Origin: an uncultured Sphingomonadaceae bacterium
GTDB lineage: Bacteria; Pseudomonadota; Alphaproteobacteria; Sphingomonadales; Sphingomonadaceae
Direction of reading: 5' to 3'
Assembly (NCBI GenBank): GCA_947499975.1
Contig: CANMQE010000001.1
Span: 558,001 to 622,000, forward strand
DNA: 64,000 nucleotides
The number at the start of each line of letters is the position of its first letter. Positions within the stretch are counted from its first letter, which is position 1. The translations under genes were made by a program, and so were the position numbers. Under the pieces are notes generated by a model that did not search any database, was not told where the DNA came from, and worked only from the letters and a program-made list of their open reading frames with translations. This document shows, piece by piece, positions 25,870-34,625 of this stretch.

Positions 25870-28392
25870 ATGACGAACACCTCCACATCTGCCATCGGCA
25901 ACGCGCTTCAGCGTTTTCGTGATACCACCCACCGCATAGGTGCCCCGCTACGCAATGCATGGCGGGAAAACCGTTTCGTGCGCTATGTCGGCTACTTGCT
26001 GCTGGCCGGCATGGTGCTGTGGGTCCTGGGCTGGGCCTGGCTGTCGCGCGATCTGCCCGATGCAGAGACGCTGCTGGATTACGAGCCCAACCTGCCATCC
26101 GTCGTGCGCGGCATCGATGGCGAGATCGTGCACCGTTACGAGCGGGAGCGCCGCGTGGAACTGCAGTTCCGCGATATGCCACCGCAATTGATGAATGCCT
26201 ATATTTCCGCAGAGGACGAGACGTTCTGGCGGCATGGTGGCATCGACGCCGGTGGTTTCGTGGGCGCGGTGATCGATTACGTATCGAAGATCGGTTCCGG
26301 CGAGCGGGCCGTGGGCGGCTCCACCATCACCCAGCAGGTGGCCAAGAACATCCTGGTGGGCAATGAATACTCCGTCACCCGCAAGCTGAAGGAAATGATC
26401 CTCGCCACGCGGATCGAGGACGTGCTTTCCAAGCAGCAGATCATTACGCTCTACCTCAACGAAATTCCGCTGGGCCGCCGCAGCTATGGCGTGCAGGCCG
26501 CCTCGCGCGCCTATTTCGACAAGGATGTGGCCGATCTGGAATTGCAGGAAATGGCCTATCTGGCGATCCTGCCACGCGCGCCCGAAGTCTACAGCCGCGA
26601 AGCCAATTACGACACCGCGCGCGCTCGCCGCAATTTCGTGCTGGCGCAGATGGAAGACAACGGTTTCATTACCGAGCAGCAGATGCGCACCGCGCAGGCA
26701 AGCCCGCTCGGCATCAACCAGGGCCAGCGTACGGAGCGTAGCGCCGATGCCGGGTACTTCCTTGAAGAGGTGCGTCGCGAACTGATCGAACGATTTGGCG
26801 AGGTAGCGGAGGATAGCCGCAACAGCGTGTATGCCGGGGGCTTGTGGATCCGCACCTCGCTCGACACGGAGTTGCAGGATGCCGCACGCAATTCGCTGCG
26901 CGATGCCATGCTGCGCTATCACGGCAATCGCGGTTGGCAGGGGCCGATCGCCTCCATCAATCCTGACAATGGCGATCTGACTGCGCAGCTGCGCAGTTCC
27001 TACCTTTCCATCAATTACGAGGACTGGCGGATCGGCGTGATCACCGCGCGCAGCGGCGATTCCGCCACGATCGGTTTCAGCGACGGGACCGAGGCACCGC
27101 TTTCCGGCGTGGCCAGCGAAGTGGCCGTTGGCAATGTCGTGGCGGCATCGCCCAGCGGCAATGGCTGGCGTCTTCGCACCATTCCCACTGTTTCCGGGGG
27201 TTTCCTGGCCATCGCGCCCGATACCGGCCGCGTGCTTGCCATGCAGGGCGGGTTCGATTCGCGGCTTGGCGATTTCAACCGCGCCACGCAGGCCAATCGC
27301 CAGCCCGGCTCCACCATCAAGCCTTTCGTCTATGCCACGGGCCTCGACAACGGGATGACGCCGGCCACGATGATCCCTGATCGGCAGTACTGTTATTATC
27401 AGGGCGCCAATCTGGGTGAGAAGTGCTTCACCAACTTCGGCGGCAGCCGCGGCGGCGGCGAATATCCGATGCGCTACGGGCTGGAGCAGTCGAAGAACCT
27501 GATGACCGTCCACATCGCGATGGACTCCGGCATGGAGAACGTGATCGACACGTTCGAGAACGTCGGCATCGCGGACGAAGGTGCCTATGAACCGTTCCCC
27601 GCCTTCGCGCTGGGTGCAGGCGATACGACCGTGGAACGGCTCGCCGCGGCCTATGCCATGCTGGTGAACCACGGTCGCCTGAACAATCCCTCCACCATCG
27701 ATTACGTGCAGGATCGTGACGGCAATGTGATCTTCCGCGCCGACAATCGCGAATGCACGCGCTGCAACATGGATGAATGGGACGGCAGCCCCATGCCGCG
27801 CTTCGGGCGTACCGGGCGGCAGGTGATGGATGCGCGAACAGCCTTCCAGACTGTGAACATGCTGACGGGCGTTGTGCAACGCGGAACCGCCACGCGCCTG
27901 CGCGACCTGGACTTCCCGCTGTTCGGCAAGACCGGCACCAGTTCCGGCCCCACCAACGCATGGTTCGTCGGGGGATCGCCCGACATCGTGGGCGCGACCT
28001 ATCTCGGCTTTGACAATCCGCAGAACATGGGCGGATGGATCCAGGGCGGCAACACGGCGGCTCCCATCTTCAAGCAGTTCGTGGAGGAAACGCGCGAGCA
28101 TTGGAGCGGAAGGCCGTTCATCGCACCCACCGGCGTGCGCATGGTGCGCGTGGATCGCCGCACGGGCCGCCGCGTGTTCGATTCCTGGCCCAGCGAGGAA
28201 CCGACATCGGCGGTGATCTGGGAGGCTTTCAAGCCCGACACGGAACCGCGCCGCAGCCAGCGGCAGGACGAGGTTGACGCAATGCGCGAGATGATCCTCG
28301 CGCAGCTACGCCGGGCAAACCAGGCGCCGCGCCAACGCCGTGCCCGGGAAGAGCGCAGTGACTTTGTCGAAGATCAGGGCGGCATTTACTGA
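25870..28392 (+). CDS. mrcA: Class A penicillin-binding protein 1A
   Basis: An 840-residue bifunctional peptidoglycan synthase. A single TM (about 40-58) precedes the glycosyltransferase 51 domain with catalytic Glu115 ([12 protein letters not shown]) and [12 protein letters not shown]. The transpeptidase domain has Ser481 and Lys484 in PGSTIKPF, the SKN motif at 541-543, and KTGT at 687-690. An OB-like insert between the domains (about 365-440) and the length fit the PBP1A group. It polymerises and crosslinks glycan strands in the periplasm. The C-terminus is a basic/acidic tail ([11 protein letters not shown] onward). prfB begins 64 nt later. Confidence 0.94.
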   Translation: MTNTSTSAIGNALQRFRDTTHRIGAPLRNAWRENRFVRYVGYLLLAGMVLWVLGWAWLSRDLPDAETLLDYEPNLPSVVRGIDGEIVHRYERERRVELQFRDMPPQLMNAYISAEDETFWRHGGIDAGGFVGAVIDYVSKIGSGERAVGGSTITQQVAKNILVGNEYSVTRKLKEMILATRIEDVLSKQQIITLYLNEIPLGRRSYGVQAASRAYFDKDVADLELQEMAYLAILPRAPEVYSREANYDTARARRNFVLAQMEDNGFITEQQMRTAQASPLGINQGQRTERSADAGYFLEEVRRELIERFGEVAEDSRNSVYAGGLWIRTSLDTELQDAARNSLRDAMLRYHGNRGWQGPIASINPDNGDLTAQLRSSYLSINYEDWRIGVITARSGDSATIGFSDGTEAPLSGVASEVAVGNVVAASPSGNGWRLRTIPTVSGGFLAIAPDTGRVLAMQGGFDSRLGDFNRATQANRQPGSTIKPFVYATGLDNGMTPATMIPDRQYCYYQGANLGEKCFTNFGGSRGGGEYPMRYGLEQSKNLMTVHIAMDSGMENVIDTFENVGIADEGAYEPFPAFALGAGDTTVERLAAAYAMLVNHGRLNNPSTIDYVQDRDGNVIFRADNRECTRCNMDEWDGSPMPRFGRTGRQVMDARTAFQTVNMLTGVVQRGTATRLRDLDFPLFGKTGTSSGPTNAWFVGGSPDIVGATYLGFDNPQNMGGWIQGGNTAAPIFKQFVEETREHWSGRPFIAPTGVRMVRVDRRTGRRVFDSWPSEEPTSAVIWEAFKPDTEPRRSQRQDEVDAMREMILAQLRRANQAPRQRRAREERSDFVEDQGGIY

Positions 28393-28456
28393 TCCGCCCA
28401 CTTTCGGTTTTTGCTGCCTTGCGCTAGGCGCGCCATTCACATCTGGAGAACAAGCT

Positions 28457-29584
28457 ATGCGTGCCGAGGGGCAGGCCCACATCGATCGGATCGAAGCCGC
28501 GCTGGCGCTGGTGCGAAAGTCGCTGGACTGGGAACACGCGCTGCGCCGCCTCGACGAGCTGGAGGCGCGGGTGCAGGATCCCGACCTGTGGAACGACCCG
28601 AAGAAGGCGCAGGCCATCAGCCGGGAGCACAAGCTGCTGAAGGACGCCATCGGCACGGTGAACGAAATCAGCCAGGAAATGGCCGACGCCACCGAATTCG
28701 TCGAGATGGGCGAGGCAGAGGGTGACGACGATGTCGTGAACGAGGGTCTTGCCAGCCTTGCCTCGCTGGCGAAGCGGGCAGACCGGGACAAGGTGAACGC
28801 GCTCCTTTCGGGCGAGGCCGACAGCTACGATACCTATCTGCAGATCAACGCCGGTGCCGGCGGTACGGAAAGCCAGGACTGGGCCGAAATGCTCATGCGC
28901 ATGTATGCGCGCTGGGGCGAGCGGCGCGGCTTCAAGGTGGAAACCGTGGAATATGCCGCTGGCGATCAGGCTGGCATCAAGTCCGCCACGCTGCTGATCA
29001 AGGGCGAGAACGCCTATGGCTATGCCAAGACCGAGAGCGGCGTGCACCGCCTCGTCCGCATCAGCCCCTACGACAGCTCCGCTCGCCGCCACACCAGCTT
29101 TTCCAGCGTGTGGGTCTATCCGGTGATTGACGACGATATCGATATCGAGATCAACGAGGGCGATCTGAAGATCGACACCTACCGTGCCTCGGGCGCTGGC
29201 GGGCAGCACGTGAACACCACCGATTCCGCCGTCCGCATCACGCATAAACCCACAGGCGTCGTGGTCGCCAGCCAGAACGATCGCAGCCAGCACAAGAACC
29301 GCGCAACCGCCATGAACATGCTGAAGGCACGGCTGTACGAGCGTGAGCTTGCCGAGCGTGAGGCCGTAGCTGCCGGGGAATATGCCGAGAAGACCGAAAT
29401 CGGTTGGGGGCACCAGATCCGCAGCTATGTGCTGCAGCCCTATCAGATGGTGAAGGACCTGCGCACGGGCACCACCTCCACCGCGCCCGGCGATGTGCTG
29501 GATGGCGAGATCGACGATTTCATCGCTGCAGCACTGGCCCAGCGCGTTACCGGAGAAACGGTGGACGTGGAGGACGTGGAGTAG
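28457..29584 (+). CDS. prfB: Peptide chain release factor 2
   Basis: A 375-residue RF2 that ends translation at UGA and UAA. The start MRAEGQAH at 28457 has GGAGAA about 6 nt upstream. GGQ is at residues 248-250 ([14 protein letters not shown]). The stop-codon-reading tripeptide position reads SPY (203-205) rather than the E. coli SPF. The frame is continuous: there is no in-frame UGA near codon 25 and no +1 programmed frameshift. Downstream acidic and basic segments are normal for the family. Confidence 0.95.
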   Translation: MRAEGQAHIDRIEAALALVRKSLDWEHALRRLDELEARVQDPDLWNDPKKAQAISREHKLLKDAIGTVNEISQEMADATEFVEMGEAEGDDDVVNEGLASLASLAKRADRDKVNALLSGEADSYDTYLQINAGAGGTESQDWAEMLMRMYARWGERRGFKVETVEYAAGDQAGIKSATLLIKGENAYGYAKTESGVHRLVRISPYDSSARRHTSFSSVWVYPVIDDDIDIEINEGDLKIDTYRASGAGGQHVNTTDSAVRITHKPTGVVVASQNDRSQHKNRATAMNMLKARLYERELAEREAVAAGEYAEKTEIGWGHQIRSYVLQPYQMVKDLRTGTTSTAPGDVLDGEIDDFIAAALAQRVTGETVDVEDVE

Positions 29585-29729
29585 CGCCGCCCCGGGGCGT
29601 CAAACTACCCCCTATCGCCACTGCGCGGCGCAAGCTTCTCGTTCGCAATGGCTTTACGTGTCTGCTTTGATGTAGGAATGTTTGCGTGAAGCGAGCTACC
29701 GCCGCAGGCATTCTGGTCGATACGAACAC

Positions 29730-30260
29730 ATGAGCAACCCACGAGACACGCAGAACCTGTTGGCCGAGCTCACCGACAAGCAGCGTGATGTGCTGGACCT
29801 GCTGGTGCAGCACAAGACCTCCAAGCAGATTGCCCGCGATCTGGGCATTTCACCCCACACCGTGGATCAGCGCATCCTTGCTGCGCGCCGCAAGTTTTCG
29901 GTCGAGACCCGCAACGAACTGGCGGCCGAATACATGGCCGCCCACGCGCTGACAGGAAAGGATACGCTATACGGAAGATCCGTATATCAATCCTCGCATG
30001 TCGATCATTCCGCTCCACGCGTCGATCAGGGCGCCGGGTCGGACACGGTATCGGCCGGTGGCAACGTTCATGCTGACAATGGCATTTCTCCCGAAAGTAC
30101 GAAGCCACCTGTCCAATACCGTGTTGTCCCGGAGTCTTTCGAGGGTCGCTACGGGTATTTCTGGCGCCTTGCGGCACTGGTCGGAATTACCCTTGGCCTG
30201 CTGATTGCAACTCTGGTGGGGCTCGCCATCTTTGGCGAACTGTCGGAGCTGCTGCGGTAG
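29730..30260 (+). CDS. Membrane-anchored LuxR/GerE-type regulator
   Basis: A 176-residue protein with an N-terminal GerE helix-turn-helix (TDKQRDVLDLLVQHKTSKQI, then GISPHTVDQRILAARRKF, about residues 12-50) and a C-terminal TM (about 145-170, ALVGITLGLLIATLVGLAIF). The linker between them is Ser/Gly/His-rich and looks disordered. There is no receiver or autoinducer domain, and the DNA-binding domain is first instead of last, so signalling would have to come through the membrane segment. The ATG at 29730 is preferred over one 16 codons upstream because it begins the conserved part. It is followed by two unknown small genes. Confidence 0.8.
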   Translation: MSNPRDTQNLLAELTDKQRDVLDLLVQHKTSKQIARDLGISPHTVDQRILAARRKFSVETRNELAAEYMAAHALTGKDTLYGRSVYQSSHVDHSAPRVDQGAGSDTVSAGGNVHADNGISPESTKPPVQYRVVPESFEGRYGYFWRLAALVGITLGLLIATLVGLAIFGELSELLR

Positions 30261-30316
30261 GCTGCCTTGAGACTCCTTGTATCGAACAGGCCGGATGGCC
30301 GGAACGGAGTTTAGCT

Positions 30317-30643
30317 ATGGGTATGTCTCACAATGTTGCGCAAATGCGCATTGTCCGTGAATTGCGTGCAGCAGAAGAAGCGCTCGATACGGCGCTGCTT
30401 AAGCAGAGTGCATTGCTTTCCACCATGGTGGAAGCACGGCGGGACACCGACAGCGATCCGTTCGTGGGTCAGGAAGCATTGCTTCGCCTGACGAAATCGC
30501 ACCAGACGCTGGTTTGTGCTGGCAACGATCTGGCGCGGGTCCATTCCAACCTGCAAAAGGTGCAGGAAGATATCGTCGGATACGAAGAGTGTCCGCCTAA
30601 CGAGCCGATGAACATTCAGCCGGGTCTCAAGGCCGCATCCTGA
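30317..30643 (+). CDS. Conserved-looking hypothetical protein
   Basis: A 108-residue soluble protein without a recognised domain. It is mostly helical and starts MSHNVAQMRIVRELRAAEEAL after two residues; one Cys pair sits far apart (Cys in LVCAGND and in YEECPPNE). ACGGAG precedes the ATG at 30317 by 8 nt, and ATG 30323 is an alternative. It lies between the LuxR-type regulator (56-nt gap) and a membrane protein (13-nt gap) and is probably cotranscribed with the latter. No function can be given. Confidence 0.68.
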   Translation: MGMSHNVAQMRIVRELRAAEEALDTALLKQSALLSTMVEARRDTDSDPFVGQEALLRLTKSHQTLVCAGNDLARVHSNLQKVQEDIVGYEECPPNEPMNIQPGLKAAS

Positions 30644-30656
30644 TCGAGACCGATCG

Positions 30657-31136
30657 TTGGACGTTGCCAGTTCCTATCTGATGGTTATCGCGATTACTCT
30701 CCTCGTCGTCGCCCTGGCGGCGGCGAGGGGAGGTCGTCCTGAACAATTCTGTGCCGCGATCATCGCGGGCGAACTGGCGACGGATTTCGTGCTCATGCTG
30801 GCGCTCGGCCCGCGCAGTTTTCGAACGTTCGACGGCAGCCGCATGCTGATCGACGTTATCGTCGCGGCGCTTTTCATTGCCATCGCCATGCGGGCAAACA
30901 GGGTCTATCCGCTGGCCATCGCGGCATCGCAGATTGTTGCCATCATCGCCAGCGTCGCGGTGCTCCTCGCATCGGACGGACGCTCCCAGGCATTCTGGGC
31001 AATGACGCAGTTGCCCATCTTCCTGCAACTTGTCCTGCTGGCCGCCGGAACCGCGGCGCACAGGATGCGCCTTTCCCGCATTGGCCCTTACAATTGCTGG
31101 TCGCCGGTTGACGATAGGGCGCCGCTTCTGCGCTGA
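30657..31136 (+). CDS. Small four-TM membrane protein
   Basis: A 159-residue hydrophobic protein with about four TM helices: VIAITLLVVALAAARGG, then AAIIAGELATDFVLMLALG, MLIDVIVAALFIAIAM and AIAASQIVAIIASVAVLLAS, with another weak segment after. It starts with TTG at 30657, with GAG 8 nt upstream; ATG 30681 would also work but lacks a ribosome site. I do not recognise a family. Its position 13 nt after the unknown 108-residue gene suggests a joint role. Confidence 0.65.
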   Translation: MDVASSYLMVIAITLLVVALAAARGGRPEQFCAAIIAGELATDFVLMLALGPRSFRTFDGSRMLIDVIVAALFIAIAMRANRVYPLAIAASQIVAIIASVAVLLASDGRSQAFWAMTQLPIFLQLVLLAAGTAAHRMRLSRIGPYNCWSPVDDRAPLLR

Positions 31137-31215
31137 CGCAGAGCCGCCTGTGGCGGCGCACGATTGTTTCGCGATATGCTGGCCTTCCGCTATTGCAATC
31201 GCTAGAACCGGGGGC

Positions 31216-32010
31216 ATGAAGAGCGGGGTTTTCATACGGATCCTGGCAGGTGCCGCTTCGTGCCTGTCGCTGGCGGCCTGCGATGTGGCAGAGGGAGATC
31301 GCCCCGTCACCGCGCGCGATTTTCCGCGGCCCTATCGCCCCGTATCCGATCTGGGCAGCAATGCCTTCTCCACAGAGCAGATCCGCGATGACCGGCAGGA
31401 AGCGCAGACCGTGATGGATCAGGCCGAGATCACCGAGGGCATGACCGTGGCCGATATCGGCGCGGGCGAGGGGTATTACACCGTGCGCCTTGCCGCCCGC
31501 GTGGGGGAGGATGGCAGGGTACTGGCGCAGGATATCGATGGCGACGTGCTGCGGCGCCTGGGCAACCGGGTGGAACGCGAGAGGCTGGACAATGTCTCTA
31601 TCGCGCTCGGCGACACAGACGATCCACGTCTGCCCGAAAACAGTTTCGACCGCATCTTCATGGTCCATATGTATCACGAAATTTCAGAGCCTTATGCGCT
31701 GCTATGGCGCATGCACAATTCCCTGCGCGAAGGCGGGCAGGTAATCGTGGTCGATGTGGACAGGCCGGCGGATCAGCACGGCATCAATCCGCAACTTCTG
31801 TTTTGCGAATTCGAACGGGTCGGCTATCGGCTCGTGGAATTTGTGCGAAAACCGCAGATCGCTGGTTATTATGCGCAGTTCGAAGTGGTGGGCGATCGCC
31901 CTGATCCACGCGATATCGAGCCGTGCGTACAGCCAGGCGACACTTCCACCGAGTTCTCTCTGACAGATGAGGACACTTCTGGGGACAATGATGAGTTTCA
32001 AGGGTCTTAA
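31216..32010 (+). CDS. Lipoprotein with SAM-methyltransferase fold
   Basis: A 264-residue protein. The N-terminus is a lipoprotein signal (GVFIRILAGAASCLSLAAC) with Asp at +2, which in enterics would retain the lipoprotein in the inner membrane. The mature part carries a class I methyltransferase core: TVADIGAGEGYYTVRLAARV, then RVLAQDID, and NSFDRIFMVHMYHEI. GGGG lies just before the ATG at 31216; longer frames upstream lack a signal peptide. Methyltransferases are normally cytoplasmic because SAM is, so the export is puzzling. It overlaps the next gene by 20 nt. Confidence 0.75.
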   Translation: MKSGVFIRILAGAASCLSLAACDVAEGDRPVTARDFPRPYRPVSDLGSNAFSTEQIRDDRQEAQTVMDQAEITEGMTVADIGAGEGYYTVRLAARVGEDGRVLAQDIDGDVLRRLGNRVERERLDNVSIALGDTDDPRLPENSFDRIFMVHMYHEISEPYALLWRMHNSLREGGQVIVVDVDRPADQHGINPQLLFCEFERVGYRLVEFVRKPQIAGYYAQFEVVGDRPDPRDIEPCVQPGDTSTEFSLTDEDTSGDNDEFQGS

Positions 32011-33397
32011 GCCGATTTCCTATGGTGGCCGCGAGGTCTGGCCACTGATCGAGGGCGGCAAGGGTGTTTCGGCTACCAATCACAAGAGTTCGGGCGCATG
32101 GGCGGCTGCCGGCGGCATCGGCACGGTCAGCGCCGTGAATGCCGACAGCTATGACAGCGACGGCAATCCCATTCCGCAGGTCTATCCGCAGGCCACGCGG
32201 ACGGAGCGTTTCGAGCAACTGGTCCGCTACGCCATCGACGGCGCGACGGAGCAGGTGAAGCTGGCGCATGAGATCGCTGGCGGCAACGGCGCCATCAACA
32301 TCAACGTGTTGTGGGAAATGGGCGGCGCGCAGCGCGTGCTGGAAGGCGTGCTGGAAAACTGCAAGGGCATGGTCACCGGTGTCACCTGCGGCGCTGGCAT
32401 GCCCTACAAACTGGCCGAGATCGCCCAGCACTATGGCGTTCACTATCTGCCCATCGTCAGTTCGGCGCGTGCCTTCCGCGCGCTGTGGAAGCGCAGCTAT
32501 TCCAAGGTGCCCGAACTGATGGCTGCCGTGGTCTATGAAGATCCGTGGCTGGCGGGCGGTCATAACGGCCTTTCCAATGCAGAGGACCCGCGCGAGCCGC
32601 AGGATCCCTATCCCCGCGTGAAGGCGCTGCGCGAAACGATGCGCAAAGAAGGCGTGTCCGAGGAAACGGCCATCGTGATGGCAGGCGGCGTCTGGTTCCT
32701 GCGGGAATGGGAAGACTGGATCGACAATCCTGAACTCGGCAAGATCGCCTTCCAGTTCGGCACGCGCCCGCTGCTGACCAAGGAAAGCCCCATTCCCAAC
32801 GTGTGGAAGGAAATGCTGCGCACGGTGGAGCCTGGCGATGTGCTGCTGCACAAGTTCTCTCCCACGGGCTTTTATTCCAGCGCGGTGAAGACGCCGTTCC
32901 TTTACGACCTGATGCACCGGTCCGAACGGCAGATCCCGATCTTCAAGCGCGACATGGAAGAGGGCACCGTCCCACTTACCGATCATGGCAAGGCAAAGTA
33001 TTTCTACGTCCATCCCGGCGACCAGCGCAAGGCGCAGTCTTGGATGCACGAAGGCTTTACCGAAGCGCTGAAGACGCCGGACGACACCGTCGTGTTCACC
33101 ACGCCCGAAAGTGCCGAGCAGATCCGCACCGACCAGGCGAACTGCATGGGCTGCCTGTCGCATTGCCAGTTTTCCAGCTGGAAGGATCACGACACGCACA
33201 CCACCGGCAGGTTGGCCGATCCGCGCAGCTTCTGCATCCAGAAGACCCTGCAGGACATCGCCCACGGTGGCGACCCGGACGAGAACCTCGCCTTCGCCGG
33301 CCACGCTGCCTATCGCTTCAAGACAGATCCGTTCTATTCCAACAACTTCACCCCCACGGTGAAGGAATTGGTAGACCGAATTCTGACAGGCGACTGA
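31991..33397 (+). CDS. NAD(P)H-dependent flavin oxidoreductase / nitronate monooxygenase-like
   Basis: A 468-residue TIM-barrel flavoprotein of the 2-nitropropane dioxygenase superfamily. Family features include the GGIGTVSA loop near the N-terminus, GVTCGAGMPYKL in the middle and VMAGGVWFL before the FMN phosphate site. The C-terminal third carries a Cys-rich motif CMGCLSHCQFSSW that ordinary nitronate monooxygenases do not have. ATG 31991 is 6 nt after GGGG; ATG 31988 is possible. It overlaps the preceding lipoprotein gene by 20 nt, so the two are coupled. The substrate is unknown. Confidence 0.8.
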   Translation: MSFKGLKPISYGGREVWPLIEGGKGVSATNHKSSGAWAAAGGIGTVSAVNADSYDSDGNPIPQVYPQATRTERFEQLVRYAIDGATEQVKLAHEIAGGNGAININVLWEMGGAQRVLEGVLENCKGMVTGVTCGAGMPYKLAEIAQHYGVHYLPIVSSARAFRALWKRSYSKVPELMAAVVYEDPWLAGGHNGLSNAEDPREPQDPYPRVKALRETMRKEGVSEETAIVMAGGVWFLREWEDWIDNPELGKIAFQFGTRPLLTKESPIPNVWKEMLRTVEPGDVLLHKFSPTGFYSSAVKTPFLYDLMHRSERQIPIFKRDMEEGTVPLTDHGKAKYFYVHPGDQRKAQSWMHEGFTEALKTPDDTVVFTTPESAEQIRTDQANCMGCLSHCQFSSWKDHDTHTTGRLADPRSFCIQKTLQDIAHGGDPDENLAFAGHAAYRFKTDPFYSNNFTPTVKELVDRILTGD

Positions 33398-33441
33398 TCC
33401 TGACCGGCGCCAATACCGGCACCGGCGCGAAGCCGCCTTCC

Positions 33442-34119
33442 TTGCGCAACACCCTGCGGGAAGGGCTGGCGCTTCCGCGCGTGATACTGAATCCCTTTCG
33501 CTTGCCGAAAAGCGGCGAAAAATTTGGCGAGGGCAGGGCGGCGATTGTCATCCCCGGCCTTACCACTGGCGATATCTCGACCACGCTGTTGCGGCGCACG
33601 CTGAAGGCCCGCGGGTTCAAGCCGGAAGGATGGCGACAGGGCATCAATCTTGGCGCAGATCCTGCGAAGCTGCGTACGCTGGATCAGCGGCTCGAACAGC
33701 TTTACCGCCAGACCGGAAAGCCCGTGGTGCTGATCGGTTGGAGCATGGGTGGGCTCTACGCCCGGGTGCTGGCACATCGCAGCCCGCAGCACGTGGATAT
33801 GGTGGTAACGGTCGCCAGCCCGTTTTCGGGTGACAGGCACGCCAATCGCGCGTGGAAGCTGTACGAAGCGATCAACGATCACACCGTGGACAATCCGCCT
33901 TTCAAGGAAGATATGACGGCCAAACCTCCCGTGCCGACGATCGCTGTCTGGTCTGCCACGGACGGGATCGTCGCGCCCTCATGCTGTCATGGCGAGAACG
34001 GCGAGGCGGATTACACGCTGCGGATCGACGTGCCGCATTTCACCATCGGCACATCGGCCACCTGTATCGAGAAGATCCTGGCGAAAATGAAGGAAGTGGA
34101 CGCGGTGCGCGAACGCTAG
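33442..34119 (+). CDS. Alpha/beta hydrolase, lipase-like (start uncertain)
   Basis: About 225 residues when started at TTG 33442. The hydrolase nucleophile elbow GWSMGGLYAR supplies the catalytic Ser, preceded by AIVIPGLTTGD near the oxyanion loop, and PHFTIG near the C-terminus likely carries the catalytic His. No ATG exists in this frame after the preceding gene ends. Family resemblance of the PPSLRNTLREG stretch suggests translation may begin before 33442, for example at CTG 33400, which lies 9 nt after an AGG; GTG 33481 is the later alternative. It ends 4 nt before the convergent NTF2-like gene. Likely an esterase or lipase. Confidence 0.72.
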   Translation: MRNTLREGLALPRVILNPFRLPKSGEKFGEGRAAIVIPGLTTGDISTTLLRRTLKARGFKPEGWRQGINLGADPAKLRTLDQRLEQLYRQTGKPVVLIGWSMGGLYARVLAHRSPQHVDMVVTVASPFSGDRHANRAWKLYEAINDHTVDNPPFKEDMTAKPPVPTIAVWSATDGIVAPSCCHGENGEADYTLRIDVPHFTIGTSATCIEKILAKMKEVDAVRER

Positions 34120-34123
34120 GGCG

Positions 34124-34558
34124 TCAGTTCCACAATTGTAGCTTTGTCAGTTCGCTGCGCAAAACGTCATCCTCGTCAGGACGCGAGATGAAGCGTTCCA
34201 CCAACTTCCAGCTGTTGCGCAAGCGGTGCTTTCGCCACAGGTCCGATACCCACATCTTCCCTTTCCATTCGTGATCGCCCAGCGCGGCATCCAGCTCAAG
34301 CTGGGCCGTGAACACGCCCACGCCGCCGTGTCGGCGCACGTAGATGTCGCCAAAGCGATAGGAATGCAGGCGCAGGCGCGTGGTGGCCGCCTCCAGCCAG
34401 CTTGCACGATCCAGCATCGTCGGACTGGCTCCACCCAGCAGCAGTACGAAATCGCGCGAGGCGACCTCCTTCATCAGCTTGCGGTCACCGCGCATCCATG
34501 CGCGCATCCAGTGGTGTTCCAGCGTTTCGAGGCGGGCGGCAAAAGCATCCATGGGCAC
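34124..34558 (-). CDS. NTF2-like (SnoaL/DUF4440-type) protein
   Basis: A 144-residue single-domain protein: an N-terminal helix (ARLETLEHHWMRAWMRGDR), the KEVASRDFVLLLGG strand region, and beta-sheet VGVFTAQLELDAALG followed by MWVSDLWRKH, matching the cone-shaped NTF2 fold. No catalytic residues can be assigned. Start 34558 or MDAFAAR six bases later. It converges with the hydrolase and is followed downstream, with a 67-nt gap to the amtB start side, by unrelated genes. Confidence 0.7.
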   Translation of the reverse strand: MPMDAFAARLETLEHHWMRAWMRGDRKLMKEVASRDFVLLLGGASPTMLDRASWLEAATTRLRLHSYRFGDIYVRRHGGVGVFTAQLELDAALGDHEWKGKMWVSDLWRKHRLRNSWKLVERFISRPDEDDVLRSELTKLQLWN

Positions 34559-34625
34559 AAGCGATTAGCCGAATGGCGTTGCCGCGCAAGCCCCGCGTGT
34601 CACCGACTATTCCTGGCCGCCGGGC

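Noticed and set aside
25948..28101. 717-codon minus-strand open frame
   Set aside because: It is the antisense shadow of the PBP1A gene, whose transpeptidase and glycosyltransferase motifs are complete.
28457..28560. Programmed +1 frameshift in prfB
   Set aside because: The frame is open from the start codon to GGQ with no UGA at the usual site.
32803..33399. Upstream extension of the alpha/beta hydrolase frame
   Set aside because: It is Arg/His/Pro-rich shadow sequence of the flavin oxidoreductase gene with no domain; the true protein begins after 33390.
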